From: a bacterium
GTDB taxonomy: Bacteria > UBP14 > UBA6098 > JAFGQG01
Assembly: GCA_016930435.1 (NCBI GenBank)
Contig: JAFGGQ010000100.1
Coordinates: 1 to 13,831 of the forward strand
Reading direction: 5' to 3'
Length of the DNA: 13,831 bases
The translations under genes and the position numbers were made by a program. How positions within the stretch are numbered: the stretch's first letter is position 1; every line of letters begins with the position of its first letter. The notes under the pieces are model-generated. The model ran no database searches, was not told where the DNA came from, and saw only the letters and a program-made list of their open reading frames with translations. Below, piece by piece: positions 7,121-13,831 of this stretch.

Positions 7121-8003
7121 GCTATTAGTATATGATTCTTCAGGGATTTATGTTGATGCTACCATTGGCGGAGGCGGACATAGCGAGGCCATACTGAAGA
7201 AGCTCAAACCTGAAGGGCGATTGATCGGGATAGACCGGGACGAAGATGCAATCCGTTTTGCGGGGGAAAGATTAAAGCGGTGGGCAGATCAGGTTGTTTT
7301 GGTGCGCAGTAATTTTAAAGGTTTAAATGTTCTTTTAAAAGAGTTAAGTATAAAGCAGGTCAGCGGTATTCTATTTGACCTGGGAGTATCCTCTCATCAA
7401 TTGGATGAGGGTGAGCGCGGCTTCAGTTTTTCAAGGCCTGGCCCCCTCGATATGCGAATGGACCGCTCCCAGGAACTGCAAGCCCGGGAGATCATAAATC
7501 ACTATCCTGAAGAGGAGTTAACCTATCTGTTCAGGCATTACGGTGAGGAGCGATACTCCCGAACAATTGCGCGGGAGATCATCAAAGCCCGTCAGGAGGG
7601 TGACCTGAATACCACGACCGAATTGGCAAAGATAATAATGAATAAGATAAAAACAAAAAATATAAATAAAGTATTAGCCCGGATCTTCCAGGCCCTCAGA
7701 ATTGCCATCAATTCCGAGATGGAGTCCCTTGATATCGCCTTAAATGAAGCCCTAAATACACTGGTCCCAGGGGGGCGGATATGTTTTATTTCTTACCACT
7801 CCTTAGAGGATAGGAAAGTAAAGGATTGTTTGAAGTTAAACGCCCAAGATTGTATCTGCCCCCCATCCCTCCCTATCTGTGTATGTAATCATCATAAGCG
7901 GATAGAGATTTTAACTCCCCGCCCATTAATGGCTTCAACCGAGGAAGTAAAACTGAATCCGAGAGCTAGGTCCGCCCGATTAAGAGCGGCTTTTAAAATA
8001 TAG
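7068..8003 (+). CDS. rsmH: 16S rRNA (cytosine(1402)-N(4))-methyltransferase RsmH
   Basis: 311 residues from ATG 7068, close to E. coli RsmH (313). It transfers a methyl group from S-adenosylmethionine to N4 of C1402 in the ribosomal P site. Signatures in order: HLPVMTREVVELL near the N-terminus (8-20), the SAM-binding VDATIGGGGHSEAIL (29-43), GVSSHQLDEGERGFSF (106-121) followed by GPLDMRMD (125-132), SYHSLEDRKVK, a Cys-rich CICPPSLPICVC stretch typical of the family, and the C-terminal NPRARSARLRA. The start was moved from the longer open frame to 7068 because of the AGGAGG directly upstream and the family N-terminus. The gene overlaps the mraZ 3' end by 53 nt in another frame. Confidence 0.95.
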   Translation: MKTPEIFHLPVMTREVVELLVYDSSGIYVDATIGGGGHSEAILKKLKPEGRLIGIDRDEDAIRFAGERLKRWADQVVLVRSNFKGLNVLLKELSIKQVSGILFDLGVSSHQLDEGERGFSFSRPGPLDMRMDRSQELQAREIINHYPEEELTYLFRHYGEERYSRTIAREIIKARQEGDLNTTTELAKIIMNKIKTKNINKVLARIFQALRIAINSEMESLDIALNEALNTLVPGGRICFISYHSLEDRKVKDCLKLNAQDCICPPSLPICVCNHHKRIEILTPRPLMASTEEVKLNPRARSARLRAAFKI

Positions 8004-8014
8004 AGGGGAATGAA

Positions 8015-8434
8015 ATGCGGCAGTTTAATTTAAAATGGGAGCTGCGAAAACTCAGAAAATTGCGGCTTCCATTTTTATATGTACTGATCGTTTGCTTGGG
8101 ACTGCTGCTGGTTGAAGAGAGAGTTTACATACTGGAATCCGCCCACAAGATCAACCAAATGAACAAGAGACTTGAACTCCTGGAAAGCAGAAACAATGAA
8201 TACAAGTTGAGGATCAACAAACTTGCTTCCCGGGAGAGGATCAAGAAGATCGTTCAGGAAAAAGAGGGACTCAAGATCCCCGATGTAAATCAGGTGGTTA
8301 CAATTGAATACGAAAGAGACAGCCTGGATGGTGAGTTAGGTAACATTGGATTTGCTGAGGTATTGGGCAAACTCAAGAATACTTGGGACCGTATTACGTT
8401 CTCCTCAAGAGAGAGAAAAAGCACAAATATTTAA
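8015..8434 (+). CDS. ftsL: Cell division protein FtsL-like
   Basis: 139 residues with the FtsL layout: a short, strongly basic cytoplasmic N-terminus (residues 1-18, rich in Arg/Lys), one transmembrane helix (about 18-35, LPFLYVLIVCLGLLLV), then a periplasmic coiled-coil region (about 40-75) and the ASRERIKKIVQEKEGLKIP segment (71-89), which resembles the conserved post-coiled-coil part of FtsL. FtsL joins FtsB and FtsQ in the divisome and activates FtsWI. Sequence conservation in this family is low, so the call rests largely on topology and on its place between rsmH and the division PBP. It is followed by a polar tail (about 100-139) with no recognised motif. GAGGGG at 8003-8008, overlapping the rsmH stop, gives an SD with 6 nt spacing. 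Confidence 0.82.
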   Translation: MRQFNLKWELRKLRKLRLPFLYVLIVCLGLLLVEERVYILESAHKINQMNKRLELLESRNNEYKLRINKLASRERIKKIVQEKEGLKIPDVNQVVTIEYERDSLDGELGNIGFAEVLGKLKNTWDRITFSSRERKSTNI

Positions 8435-8461
8435 AATATAGCTGTTTGGACAATTTCTGAA

Positions 8462-10633
8462 ATGAGTAACATTGCCAAAAGCTCAATGAACCGTTTTATA
8501 TTCTTTTTAATGCTGGGCGCATTGATCTGGATCATTATTCTGGGCCGTCTGTTTCAGATCCAGATTTTGAATGGGCAGCAGTACAAAAGAATAGCATCCA
8601 ATCAACATCAGGTCAAAATCGAGTACAAAGGTGACCGGGGCACAATATATGATTGTCGGGGCCGTAGGTTAGCATATAATAAAAAGGTGTATTCATTATA
8701 TGCTGATGTCAGTTTGATCAAAAATCCAAAATCAGTAGATAAGATTATTTGCGGTATTATGGAAGTACCAGCGGGTACCTTCCTTTCAAAGATCAGGGGC
8801 AAGGAAAGGAGCAAGTTTGTTTGGATCAACCGGAAGCTATCCTCGCTTCAGGCGGAGCAGATCAAGGAGCTCAATATTCCCGGTTTGAATTTTATGGAGG
8901 AGAACGCAAGGGTATATCCTTTCCGGAAATATGCTGCTCAGACTATAGGTTACGTGGATATCGACAACAATGGTATTGATGGGTTAGAATGCAGCGCGGA
9001 CAATTGGTTACAGGGCGGGAGCGTAGAAGCCCTGCTGTTCACCGATGCCAAACATGAATGTTATCCCCTTTTATTTTATAAGGGCAGACCGCCTCAGGAT
9101 GGCAGTTCAGTTTATCTTACTCTGGATATTGACTTTCAGAGCATCGTAGAAGAGAAACTTGCTGCAGGAGTTGAAGAAAACAGGGGGGTCTCGGGGACAG
9201 CAATTTTTTTAAATCCATACACTGGCAAGATCCTGGCCATGGCTTCATATCCTACTTTTGACCCTAATGATTATAAAGCTTCAAAGCCGGAGTACCGAAA
9301 AAACCGGGTGGTCACCGACATTTACGAGCCTGGTTCAACCTTCAAGTTGGTTACAGCTACCACTATTTTAGAGGAACAATTGTTCCCGTTATCAAAAAAG
9401 GTATTTTGTGAAAATGGTGAATATGCATATTTTCCAGAACATTCCTGGAAGGATGTTCATCCTTATGACAGCTTAAGCATCAGAGATGTCTTCATCAACT
9501 CCAGCAATATCGGCACTATTAAATTAGCCCAGCAGATCGGTCCAAAATTACTTTACAAATATGCCAAGAATTACGGATTCGGTTCTCTGACCGAAATTGA
9601 TTTCGTTGGTGAAGTATGCGGAGTAGTAAGAAGGCCCGAGCAGTGGTCGGGTTATTCTATCGGGTCCTTTCCTATTGGCCAGGAGGTTTCGGTAACCGCG
9701 CTGCAGATGGTAACCGCGTATGCAGCAGTTGCAAATGGCGGATATTTGGTTAAACCTTATATTATTGACCGCATTATTAACCCGGACGGTTCTGTGGAAT
9801 TCGAGAACCAAACCAGCATTATACGGCGTGTAATGTCCCGGGAAACGGTAGATTCATTAATTTGCATATTCAAGGATGTTGTGAAAAATGGTACCGGTAA
9901 GATGGCTTATATTGATGGATTGGAAATAGCCGGTAAAACAGGGACAGCTCAAAAAGCAAGCAACAGGGGTTATTCCGAAAATAATGTAGTGGCTTCTTTC
10001 GTAGGCTTCACCCCTGCTGATAATCCCGCACTGGTAGGGATAATTACCGTGGATTCACCTCGCAGAAGTCATTATGGCGGTTCTGTTGCCGGGCCCATCT
10101 TCAGGGACATAATTAAAGAAGCTTTTTCATCTTACGATCAATCCCTTTTGGCAGAACGGGCTAATATGGACAACCCAATTGTAGAGCCTGAAACCACAGT
10201 AGTTGTGCCCGATCTGGCCAGGATGTTCAAGGATCAGGCTGAAGAACTGATCCGTTCCCGGGACTTGAAACCGGTCTTTATAAATGAAGGGAATCTTGTA
10301 AACGCCCAGAATCCGGATAATGGTCAACACGCCCGGAAAGGCCAGGAAGTATATATACACCTTATTAATAAGGAAGAAGTAAATCCGGAAGTCTTTCAGG
10401 TGCCAAATGTTAAGGGGCACAGTGTTCGCGCCGGGATAAACAAGTTGGCTAAGGCGAATATCCCTTTCCGGGTCATTGGTAGCGGTATTATATCCGAACA
10501 GAAACCGCCCCCTGGAACATTTATTACCAGGGGACATTACTGCCTTTTGATCTGCAAACCGGGGATCGTCCCCAAAGCGCTATCCCAGGAACTAAAGATC
10601 CCTCAGCAAACTACCGATCCGGAAAAAGGATAA
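8462..10633 (+). CDS. ftsI: Division-specific peptidoglycan transpeptidase (FtsI/PBP3 type) with two PASTA domains
   Basis: 723 residues, class B penicillin-binding protein. An N-terminal membrane anchor (about 11-32) is followed by the dimerisation/pedestal region beginning GDRGTIYDCRGR (58-69). The transpeptidase domain carries all three active-site motifs: S-T-F-K with nucleophile Ser292 and Lys295 (EPGSTFKLVTA), S-S-N at 347-349, and K-T-G at 492-494 (AGKTGTAQKA). Two PASTA modules follow, about 579-636 (VVVPDLARMF...) and 644-699 (FQVPNVKGHS...), making it longer than E. coli FtsI (588), which has none. The enzyme crosslinks septal peptidoglycan with FtsW. Its neighbours (ftsL upstream, murE downstream) argue for FtsI rather than an elongation or sporulation PBP. 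The start has only a weak SD (GGA about 11 nt upstream), and Met9 is an alternative. The gap to ftsL is 27 nt. Confidence 0.92.
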   Translation: MSNIAKSSMNRFIFFLMLGALIWIIILGRLFQIQILNGQQYKRIASNQHQVKIEYKGDRGTIYDCRGRRLAYNKKVYSLYADVSLIKNPKSVDKIICGIMEVPAGTFLSKIRGKERSKFVWINRKLSSLQAEQIKELNIPGLNFMEENARVYPFRKYAAQTIGYVDIDNNGIDGLECSADNWLQGGSVEALLFTDAKHECYPLLFYKGRPPQDGSSVYLTLDIDFQSIVEEKLAAGVEENRGVSGTAIFLNPYTGKILAMASYPTFDPNDYKASKPEYRKNRVVTDIYEPGSTFKLVTATTILEEQLFPLSKKVFCENGEYAYFPEHSWKDVHPYDSLSIRDVFINSSNIGTIKLAQQIGPKLLYKYAKNYGFGSLTEIDFVGEVCGVVRRPEQWSGYSIGSFPIGQEVSVTALQMVTAYAAVANGGYLVKPYIIDRIINPDGSVEFENQTSIIRRVMSRETVDSLICIFKDVVKNGTGKMAYIDGLEIAGKTGTAQKASNRGYSENNVVASFVGFTPADNPALVGIITVDSPRRSHYGGSVAGPIFRDIIKEAFSSYDQSLLAERANMDNPIVEPETTVVVPDLARMFKDQAEELIRSRDLKPVFINEGNLVNAQNPDNGQHARKGQEVYIHLINKEEVNPEVFQVPNVKGHSVRAGINKLAKANIPFRVIGSGIISEQKPPPGTFITRGHYCLLICKPGIVPKALSQELKIPQQTTDPEKG

Positions 10634-10659
10634 AAAATACTTAACAAGGCAATAAAATC

Positions 10660-10673
10660 AGGAATGAAGGTTG
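10660..10673 (+). promoter_or_regulatory. SD and TTG start of murE
   Basis: AGGA at 10660-10663 is 7 nt before the TTG at 10671, an ideal spacing. The nearby ATG at 10664 abuts the SD directly and opens a different frame, so it is disfavoured. Starting at TTG gives MIVKELIKLLKPV, which aligns with the N-terminal helix of other MurE proteins; the first in-frame ATG (10722) would remove it. Confidence 0.6.
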
Positions 10674-12161
10674 ATAGTAAAGGAATTAATAAAGCTTCTG
10701 AAACCGGTCAGGGTCATTAACATGAAGGACCATGATGAAATACGGGATATTTGTTACGATTCCCGAGAAGTAAAATCAGGAAGCCTTTTTGTAGCAATTT
10801 CCGGTACTCATAATGATGGCCACAGGTTTATCCAGCAGGCATACGATAAAGGCGCTGTAGCCACTATATGCGAACATGAGCTTTCCGGAACCTATCCCAA
10901 TTTGATATTGGTTCCATCCTCCCGTGACTCGATGTCTCTAACTGCCCGTGCTTTCTTCGGTTACCCGGACCGGAAATTATTCCTGATCGGGATTACGGGC
11001 ACAAATGGGAAAACAACCACCGCGCACATTGTCTATAATATTTTCAACCTTTCAGGCCGGAAAACCGGACTGATGGGTACACTGGGTTATAGACTGGAAG
11101 ACCGGTATCACACCATGGAACGTACAACCCCCGAATCCGTTGATATTTTCAGGTTGCTGAGAGAGATGACTGACCGGGATACCCGGGCCGTTGCCATGGA
11201 AATATCATCTCATGGCTTAGACCAGAAAAGAGTAGCTTATCTGGACATCGACCTGGCAGCCTTTACCAACCTTACCCAGGATCATCTGGATTATCATAAG
11301 GATATGGAGAGCTATTTCAGGGTAAAATCGACCCTGTTCAATACCATCCTCTCCCCTGCCGGGATTTCACTTATCAATATTGACGACCCATGGGGACAAC
11401 GACTGGCTGAGTCTCATCCTCCACATTTATATACCTGTGGTGTGGAAAAAGAGGCGGACTTTATGGCTCAGGAAATTGAGTATTCACCCAAAGGGACTTC
11501 ATTCACCTTCAAAGCCCCCGATTTTACATCGGGTATTGTTTCCCCCCTGAAAGGCCGGTTTAACTTATATAATTCATTAATGGCAGGGGCTATCTGCTCT
11601 TTAGCCGGAATCGTCCCCCAGAAAGTAAAGGAGGGTCTTGAAATGCCCTTTCCGGTCAGAGGACGGCTGGAGGAGATCAAAGGAAAGCAGGATTTTCAGA
11701 TATTTATCGATTATGCTCACACCCCCGATGCGCTCCAGAATCTTCTTAACTCCGTTCGGGAATTCACGCCCAATCGAATCTTGCTGGTTTTTGGTTGTGG
11801 GGGCAACCGGGACAGGCTAAAAAGGCCCTTAATGGGCGAGATAGCCCAAAACCTTGCGGATGTAGTGATAATAACCTCTGATAATCCCCGCGACGAAGAA
11901 CCCGGGGACATAATAGATATGATCATAAAAGGAATAAAGGATTGCAGACGGGTCAGAACTGAGCTCTCACGTGAAAGCGCCATTCGTTTAGCTTTGGAAT
12001 CCGCTCAAACCGGCGATACCGTCCTGATTGCAGGGAAGGGGCACGAGGATTACCAGGAGATAAAGGGCCGGTTTATACCCTTTGATGATCGGGAAGTGGT
12101 TTTAAACTGGCTTCACGAAAAGGGATTTGGTCATTCCAGGAGGACTAAAGGAGGACTATGA
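10671..12161 (+). CDS. murE: UDP-N-acetylmuramoyl-L-alanyl-D-glutamate--2,6-diaminopimelate ligase (MurE)
   Basis: 496 residues, normal Mur ligase length. In the cytoplasm it adds the third residue of the stem peptide to UDP-MurNAc-L-Ala-D-Glu using ATP. Domain 1 contains YDSREVKSGSLFVAISG (29-45). The ATP-binding loop GITGTNGKTTT is at 107-117. TTPESVD (152-158), FTNLTQDHLDYH (198-209) and the probable carbamylated Lys219 (FRVKSTLF) follow. The C-terminal domain has IDYAHTPDAL (346-355), GCGGNRDRLKRP (375-386) and D-N-P-R at 404-407. The Arg of DNPR is the family determinant for meso-diaminopimelate, against lysine-specific enzymes, so a DAP-type wall is expected. Start is TTG (see the SD entry). 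It ends in an ATGA overlap with murF. Confidence 0.95.
   Translation: MIVKELIKLLKPVRVINMKDHDEIRDICYDSREVKSGSLFVAISGTHNDGHRFIQQAYDKGAVATICEHELSGTYPNLILVPSSRDSMSLTARAFFGYPDRKLFLIGITGTNGKTTTAHIVYNIFNLSGRKTGLMGTLGYRLEDRYHTMERTTPESVDIFRLLREMTDRDTRAVAMEISSHGLDQKRVAYLDIDLAAFTNLTQDHLDYHKDMESYFRVKSTLFNTILSPAGISLINIDDPWGQRLAESHPPHLYTCGVEKEADFMAQEIEYSPKGTSFTFKAPDFTSGIVSPLKGRFNLYNSLMAGAICSLAGIVPQKVKEGLEMPFPVRGRLEEIKGKQDFQIFIDYAHTPDALQNLLNSVREFTPNRILLVFGCGGNRDRLKRPLMGEIAQNLADVVIITSDNPRDEEPGDIIDMIIKGIKDCRRVRTELSRESAIRLALESAQTGDTVLIAGKGHEDYQEIKGRFIPFDDREVVLNWLHEKGFGHSRRTKGGL
12138..12158 (+). promoter_or_regulatory. Duplicated SD sequence before murF
   Basis: The 10-mer AGGAGGACTA occurs twice, at 12138-12147 and 12149-12158, one nucleotide apart, within the last codons of murE. 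Each copy has a full AGGAGG; the second lies 3 nt before the murF ATG (12158), the first 14 nt before it. The second copy probably drives initiation together with coupling through the ATGA overlap. Confidence 0.6.
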
Positions 12162-13537
12162 TACACCTTCAGTTAAAGGATATTGTAAGGGTTATGGAGG
12201 GTGAGTTAATCCCTCTGATTGCCGGGAATTTACATATTCTTGGTGTTTCTATTGATACCCGGACGATCAAGCCAGGAGAGCTTTTTTTCGCCATTAAGGG
12301 CGCCAATCTTGATGGCCACAAATATTTGGATCTGGCCGTCACCAAACATGCCATTGCGCTCTGTGTTTCCTCCAAGCCCGTCGAGCTCCCCGGAGCACCG
12401 TTGATAGTGGTCCAGGACACTATTGCCGCCCTGGGCAAACTGGCGCGTTACTACCGCGAATTACTCCCGACCCAGATAATTGGAATTACCGGTTCCGTGG
12501 GTAAAACATCTACCCGCAGTATGATCAGCGCGGTGTTAAGCCGAAAATATAAGGTCTGCGAATCTTTGAAAAATTACAATAACCTGTTGGGATTGCCCCT
12601 TTCCATCTTTCAGATGGCCAGTTTCCATGATTATGGCGTACTGGAACTTGGTATCAATCAACTGGGAGAGATGGCCAAATTGATAAGAATAGCCCGGCCG
12701 GAACATGCTGTATTGACAAATATCCTGCCCGTTCATCTTGAGGGGCTGGGATCGCTGGAAAATATCGCCAAAGAAAAGTTCAAAATACTCCAGGCGGTTG
12801 GCGACCGGGGCAGGATATTCCTAAATCTGGATGATGAATTTACGGCGCAATCACCCTATATAAAGCAGCCTAATGCAGTACTTTGCGGTTTTTCCAAAGG
12901 AGCTCATTACCGGATAACTAATTTAACAATGACATCGAAATATCAGGCCAAATTTGAAATCAATGATAATCCGGTCAAGCTCAGAATTGTCGGCAAGCAT
13001 TATGCTTTAGAAGCTGCCCTGGCATTTGCAGTGGGTCAATGGAGCGGGGTTGACACCCATTCTATTATCAATACCCTGGAGGAATATAAGGGTTTACCAT
13101 TGAGAATGGAGCTGCTGGACAAAGGATCAATCAAGGTTCTCAATGATTCTTATAATGCCAATCCTCTTTCTGTTCAAGAGGCACTGGAGGCTGCCTTGCA
13201 TATCGAGGCGAAGCGCCGTATAGCGCTTTTAGGCGACATGCTTGAATTAGGCAAGGAAAGCCCAAAGTACCACAACCAGATCGGCCGCTTAATCCGGGAA
13301 CTGGGTTTCGACTACCTGATTGCTCACGGCAATGAATCCATTGCAACTTTCGAGGGCGCCAGAGCCAGCGGGATGTCTAAAAACAAGCTGTTATTTTCCG
13401 AGGATAAAAATGATATCAAGGAATATTTAAGGTCATTATTGAAGCCCGGAGACCTCGTTCTGGTTAAGGGGTCTCATAGTATGCACATGGAAGAATTCAG
13501 TGAATTTATTATGGAGGAGCTTAATGCTTCATCGTAA
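12158..13537 (+). CDS. murF: UDP-N-acetylmuramoyl-tripeptide--D-alanyl-D-alanine ligase (MurF)
   Basis: 459 residues (E. coli MurF is 452). It completes the cytoplasmic pentapeptide precursor by ligating D-Ala-D-Ala to UDP-MurNAc-tripeptide with ATP. Visible motifs: SIDTRTIKPGELFFAIKG (31-48), the ATP loop GITGSVGKTST (109-119), NYNNLLGLPLSI (139-150), the VLELG strand (161-165), HLEGLGSLENIAKEK (193-207), the NDSYNANPLSVQEAL motif from residue 329, which distinguishes MurF from other Mur ligases, and LLGDMLELG near 357. In TNILPVHLEG (187-196) a Leu occupies the position that is often Gly in the NIGxAHLE version; this looks like lineage variation and not damage. The gene overlaps murE by 4 nt and the next gene by 14 nt. 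Confidence 0.95.
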   Translation: MIHLQLKDIVRVMEGELIPLIAGNLHILGVSIDTRTIKPGELFFAIKGANLDGHKYLDLAVTKHAIALCVSSKPVELPGAPLIVVQDTIAALGKLARYYRELLPTQIIGITGSVGKTSTRSMISAVLSRKYKVCESLKNYNNLLGLPLSIFQMASFHDYGVLELGINQLGEMAKLIRIARPEHAVLTNILPVHLEGLGSLENIAKEKFKILQAVGDRGRIFLNLDDEFTAQSPYIKQPNAVLCGFSKGAHYRITNLTMTSKYQAKFEINDNPVKLRIVGKHYALEAALAFAVGQWSGVDTHSIINTLEEYKGLPLRMELLDKGSIKVLNDSYNANPLSVQEALEAALHIEAKRRIALLGDMLELGKESPKYHNQIGRLIRELGFDYLIAHGNESIATFEGARASGMSKNKLLFSEDKNDIKEYLRSLLKPGDLVLVKGSHSMHMEEFSEFIMEELNASS

Positions 13538-13831
13538 AACGCTTTGGTTTATAACATTTTTACTGCTAAGCCTTTTTGTCAATGCCCTAATCGGTCAGGA
13601 GAACACTTCCGAAAGTGTTGAACACCAGCCTGCTGAAGAAGGCGACTCATCCGAGGCTCAAAATAAACAAGCGCCTTCGGAATATTTTAAAAATATTGAG
13701 ACCGGGGACGACGGAGTAAGCATGACAATCATCTTTGCCAAAGTACGCAAGGAAGTGGATATCGATGCCCTATACTATGATCTAAATCTTCCTCCCCAGT
13801 CCCCCATGATCATGGACGATGCGGTGATTCA
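13524..13831 (+). CDS. Unrecognised exported protein, 3' end outside the window
   Basis: An open frame begins at ATG 13524 and continues to the right edge (102 complete codons) without a stop. GGAGG at 13513-13517 gives a strong SD with 6 nt spacing, and the start lies inside the murF 3' end (14-nt overlap), so it is very likely a translated operon member. The N-terminus is a clear signal peptide: MLHRKTLWF, a hydrophobic core ITFLLLSLFV, then NALIGQEN with likely cleavage after Gly24. No lipobox Cys is present. A Glu/Ser/Gln-rich linker (about 25-52) follows, then a more ordered part, YFKNIETGDDGVSMTIIF, beginning near 53. I do not recognise a family from the visible part. In many dcw clusters this position is occupied by mraY, which this is not; envelope function is inferred from the signal peptide and context only. 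Confidence 0.75.
   Translation, partial: MLHRKTLWFITFLLLSLFVNALIGQENTSESVEHQPAEEGDSSEAQNKQAPSEYFKNIETGDDGVSMTIIFAKVRKEVDIDALYYDLNLPPQSPMIMDDAVI

Noticed and set aside
1-13831. CRISPR arrays, tRNA/rRNA genes, insertion sequences, defence or phage genes
   Set aside because: None seen: no regularly spaced repeats, no transposase or integrase motifs, and coding is continuous on one strand with housekeeping genes.

Overview
The window is a stretch of bacterial chromosome with every gene on the + strand and little non-coding DNA. A C-terminal type IX secretion (Por) sorting domain on the first gene, a meso-DAP-type MurE signature (DNPR) and a division PBP carrying PASTA domains point to an uncultured Gram-negative-like lineage of the FCB superphylum (for example Marinimicrobia/KSB1/Zixibacteria-like). 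That placement is an inference from domain content; no rRNA or tRNA gene is present to test it.

Left block (1-6345): a large secreted, multi-domain beta-rich protein (5' end outside the window), then pdxA (vitamin B6 synthesis), an inositol-monophosphatase-family phosphatase, and rqcH (ribosome-associated quality control). The first three genes overlap (4 nt and 8 nt) and look translationally coupled; rqcH follows after 66 nt with its own Shine-Dalgarno (SD) sequence.

Junction (6346-6580): a 235-nt AT-rich intergenic region with the only convincing promoter in the window, TTGACA-N17-TATTTT with an extended -10 TG. Two GTGG repeats exactly 10 bp apart sit at the expected transcription start, a good candidate for a MraZ autoregulatory operator.

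Right block (6581-13831): the division and cell wall (dcw) cluster in the classical order mraZ - rsmH - ftsL - ftsI/PBP - murE - murF. These genes supply the cluster regulator, the 16S rRNA m4C1402 methyltransferase, the divisome scaffold FtsL, the septal transpeptidase, and the enzymes that add meso-DAP and D-Ala-D-Ala to the UDP-MurNAc peptide. Directly after murF, overlapping it by 14 nt, an unrecognised gene with a signal peptide begins and runs off the right edge. In many dcw clusters mraY would come next.

Most of the window is ordinary housekeeping. The parts most worth a second look are the secreted repeat-domain protein fused to a housekeeping operon, the unknown exported protein inside the dcw cluster, the MraZ operator, and several unusual translation-start arrangements (mraZ/rsmH overlap, duplicated SD before murF, a competing mini-ORF at murE).
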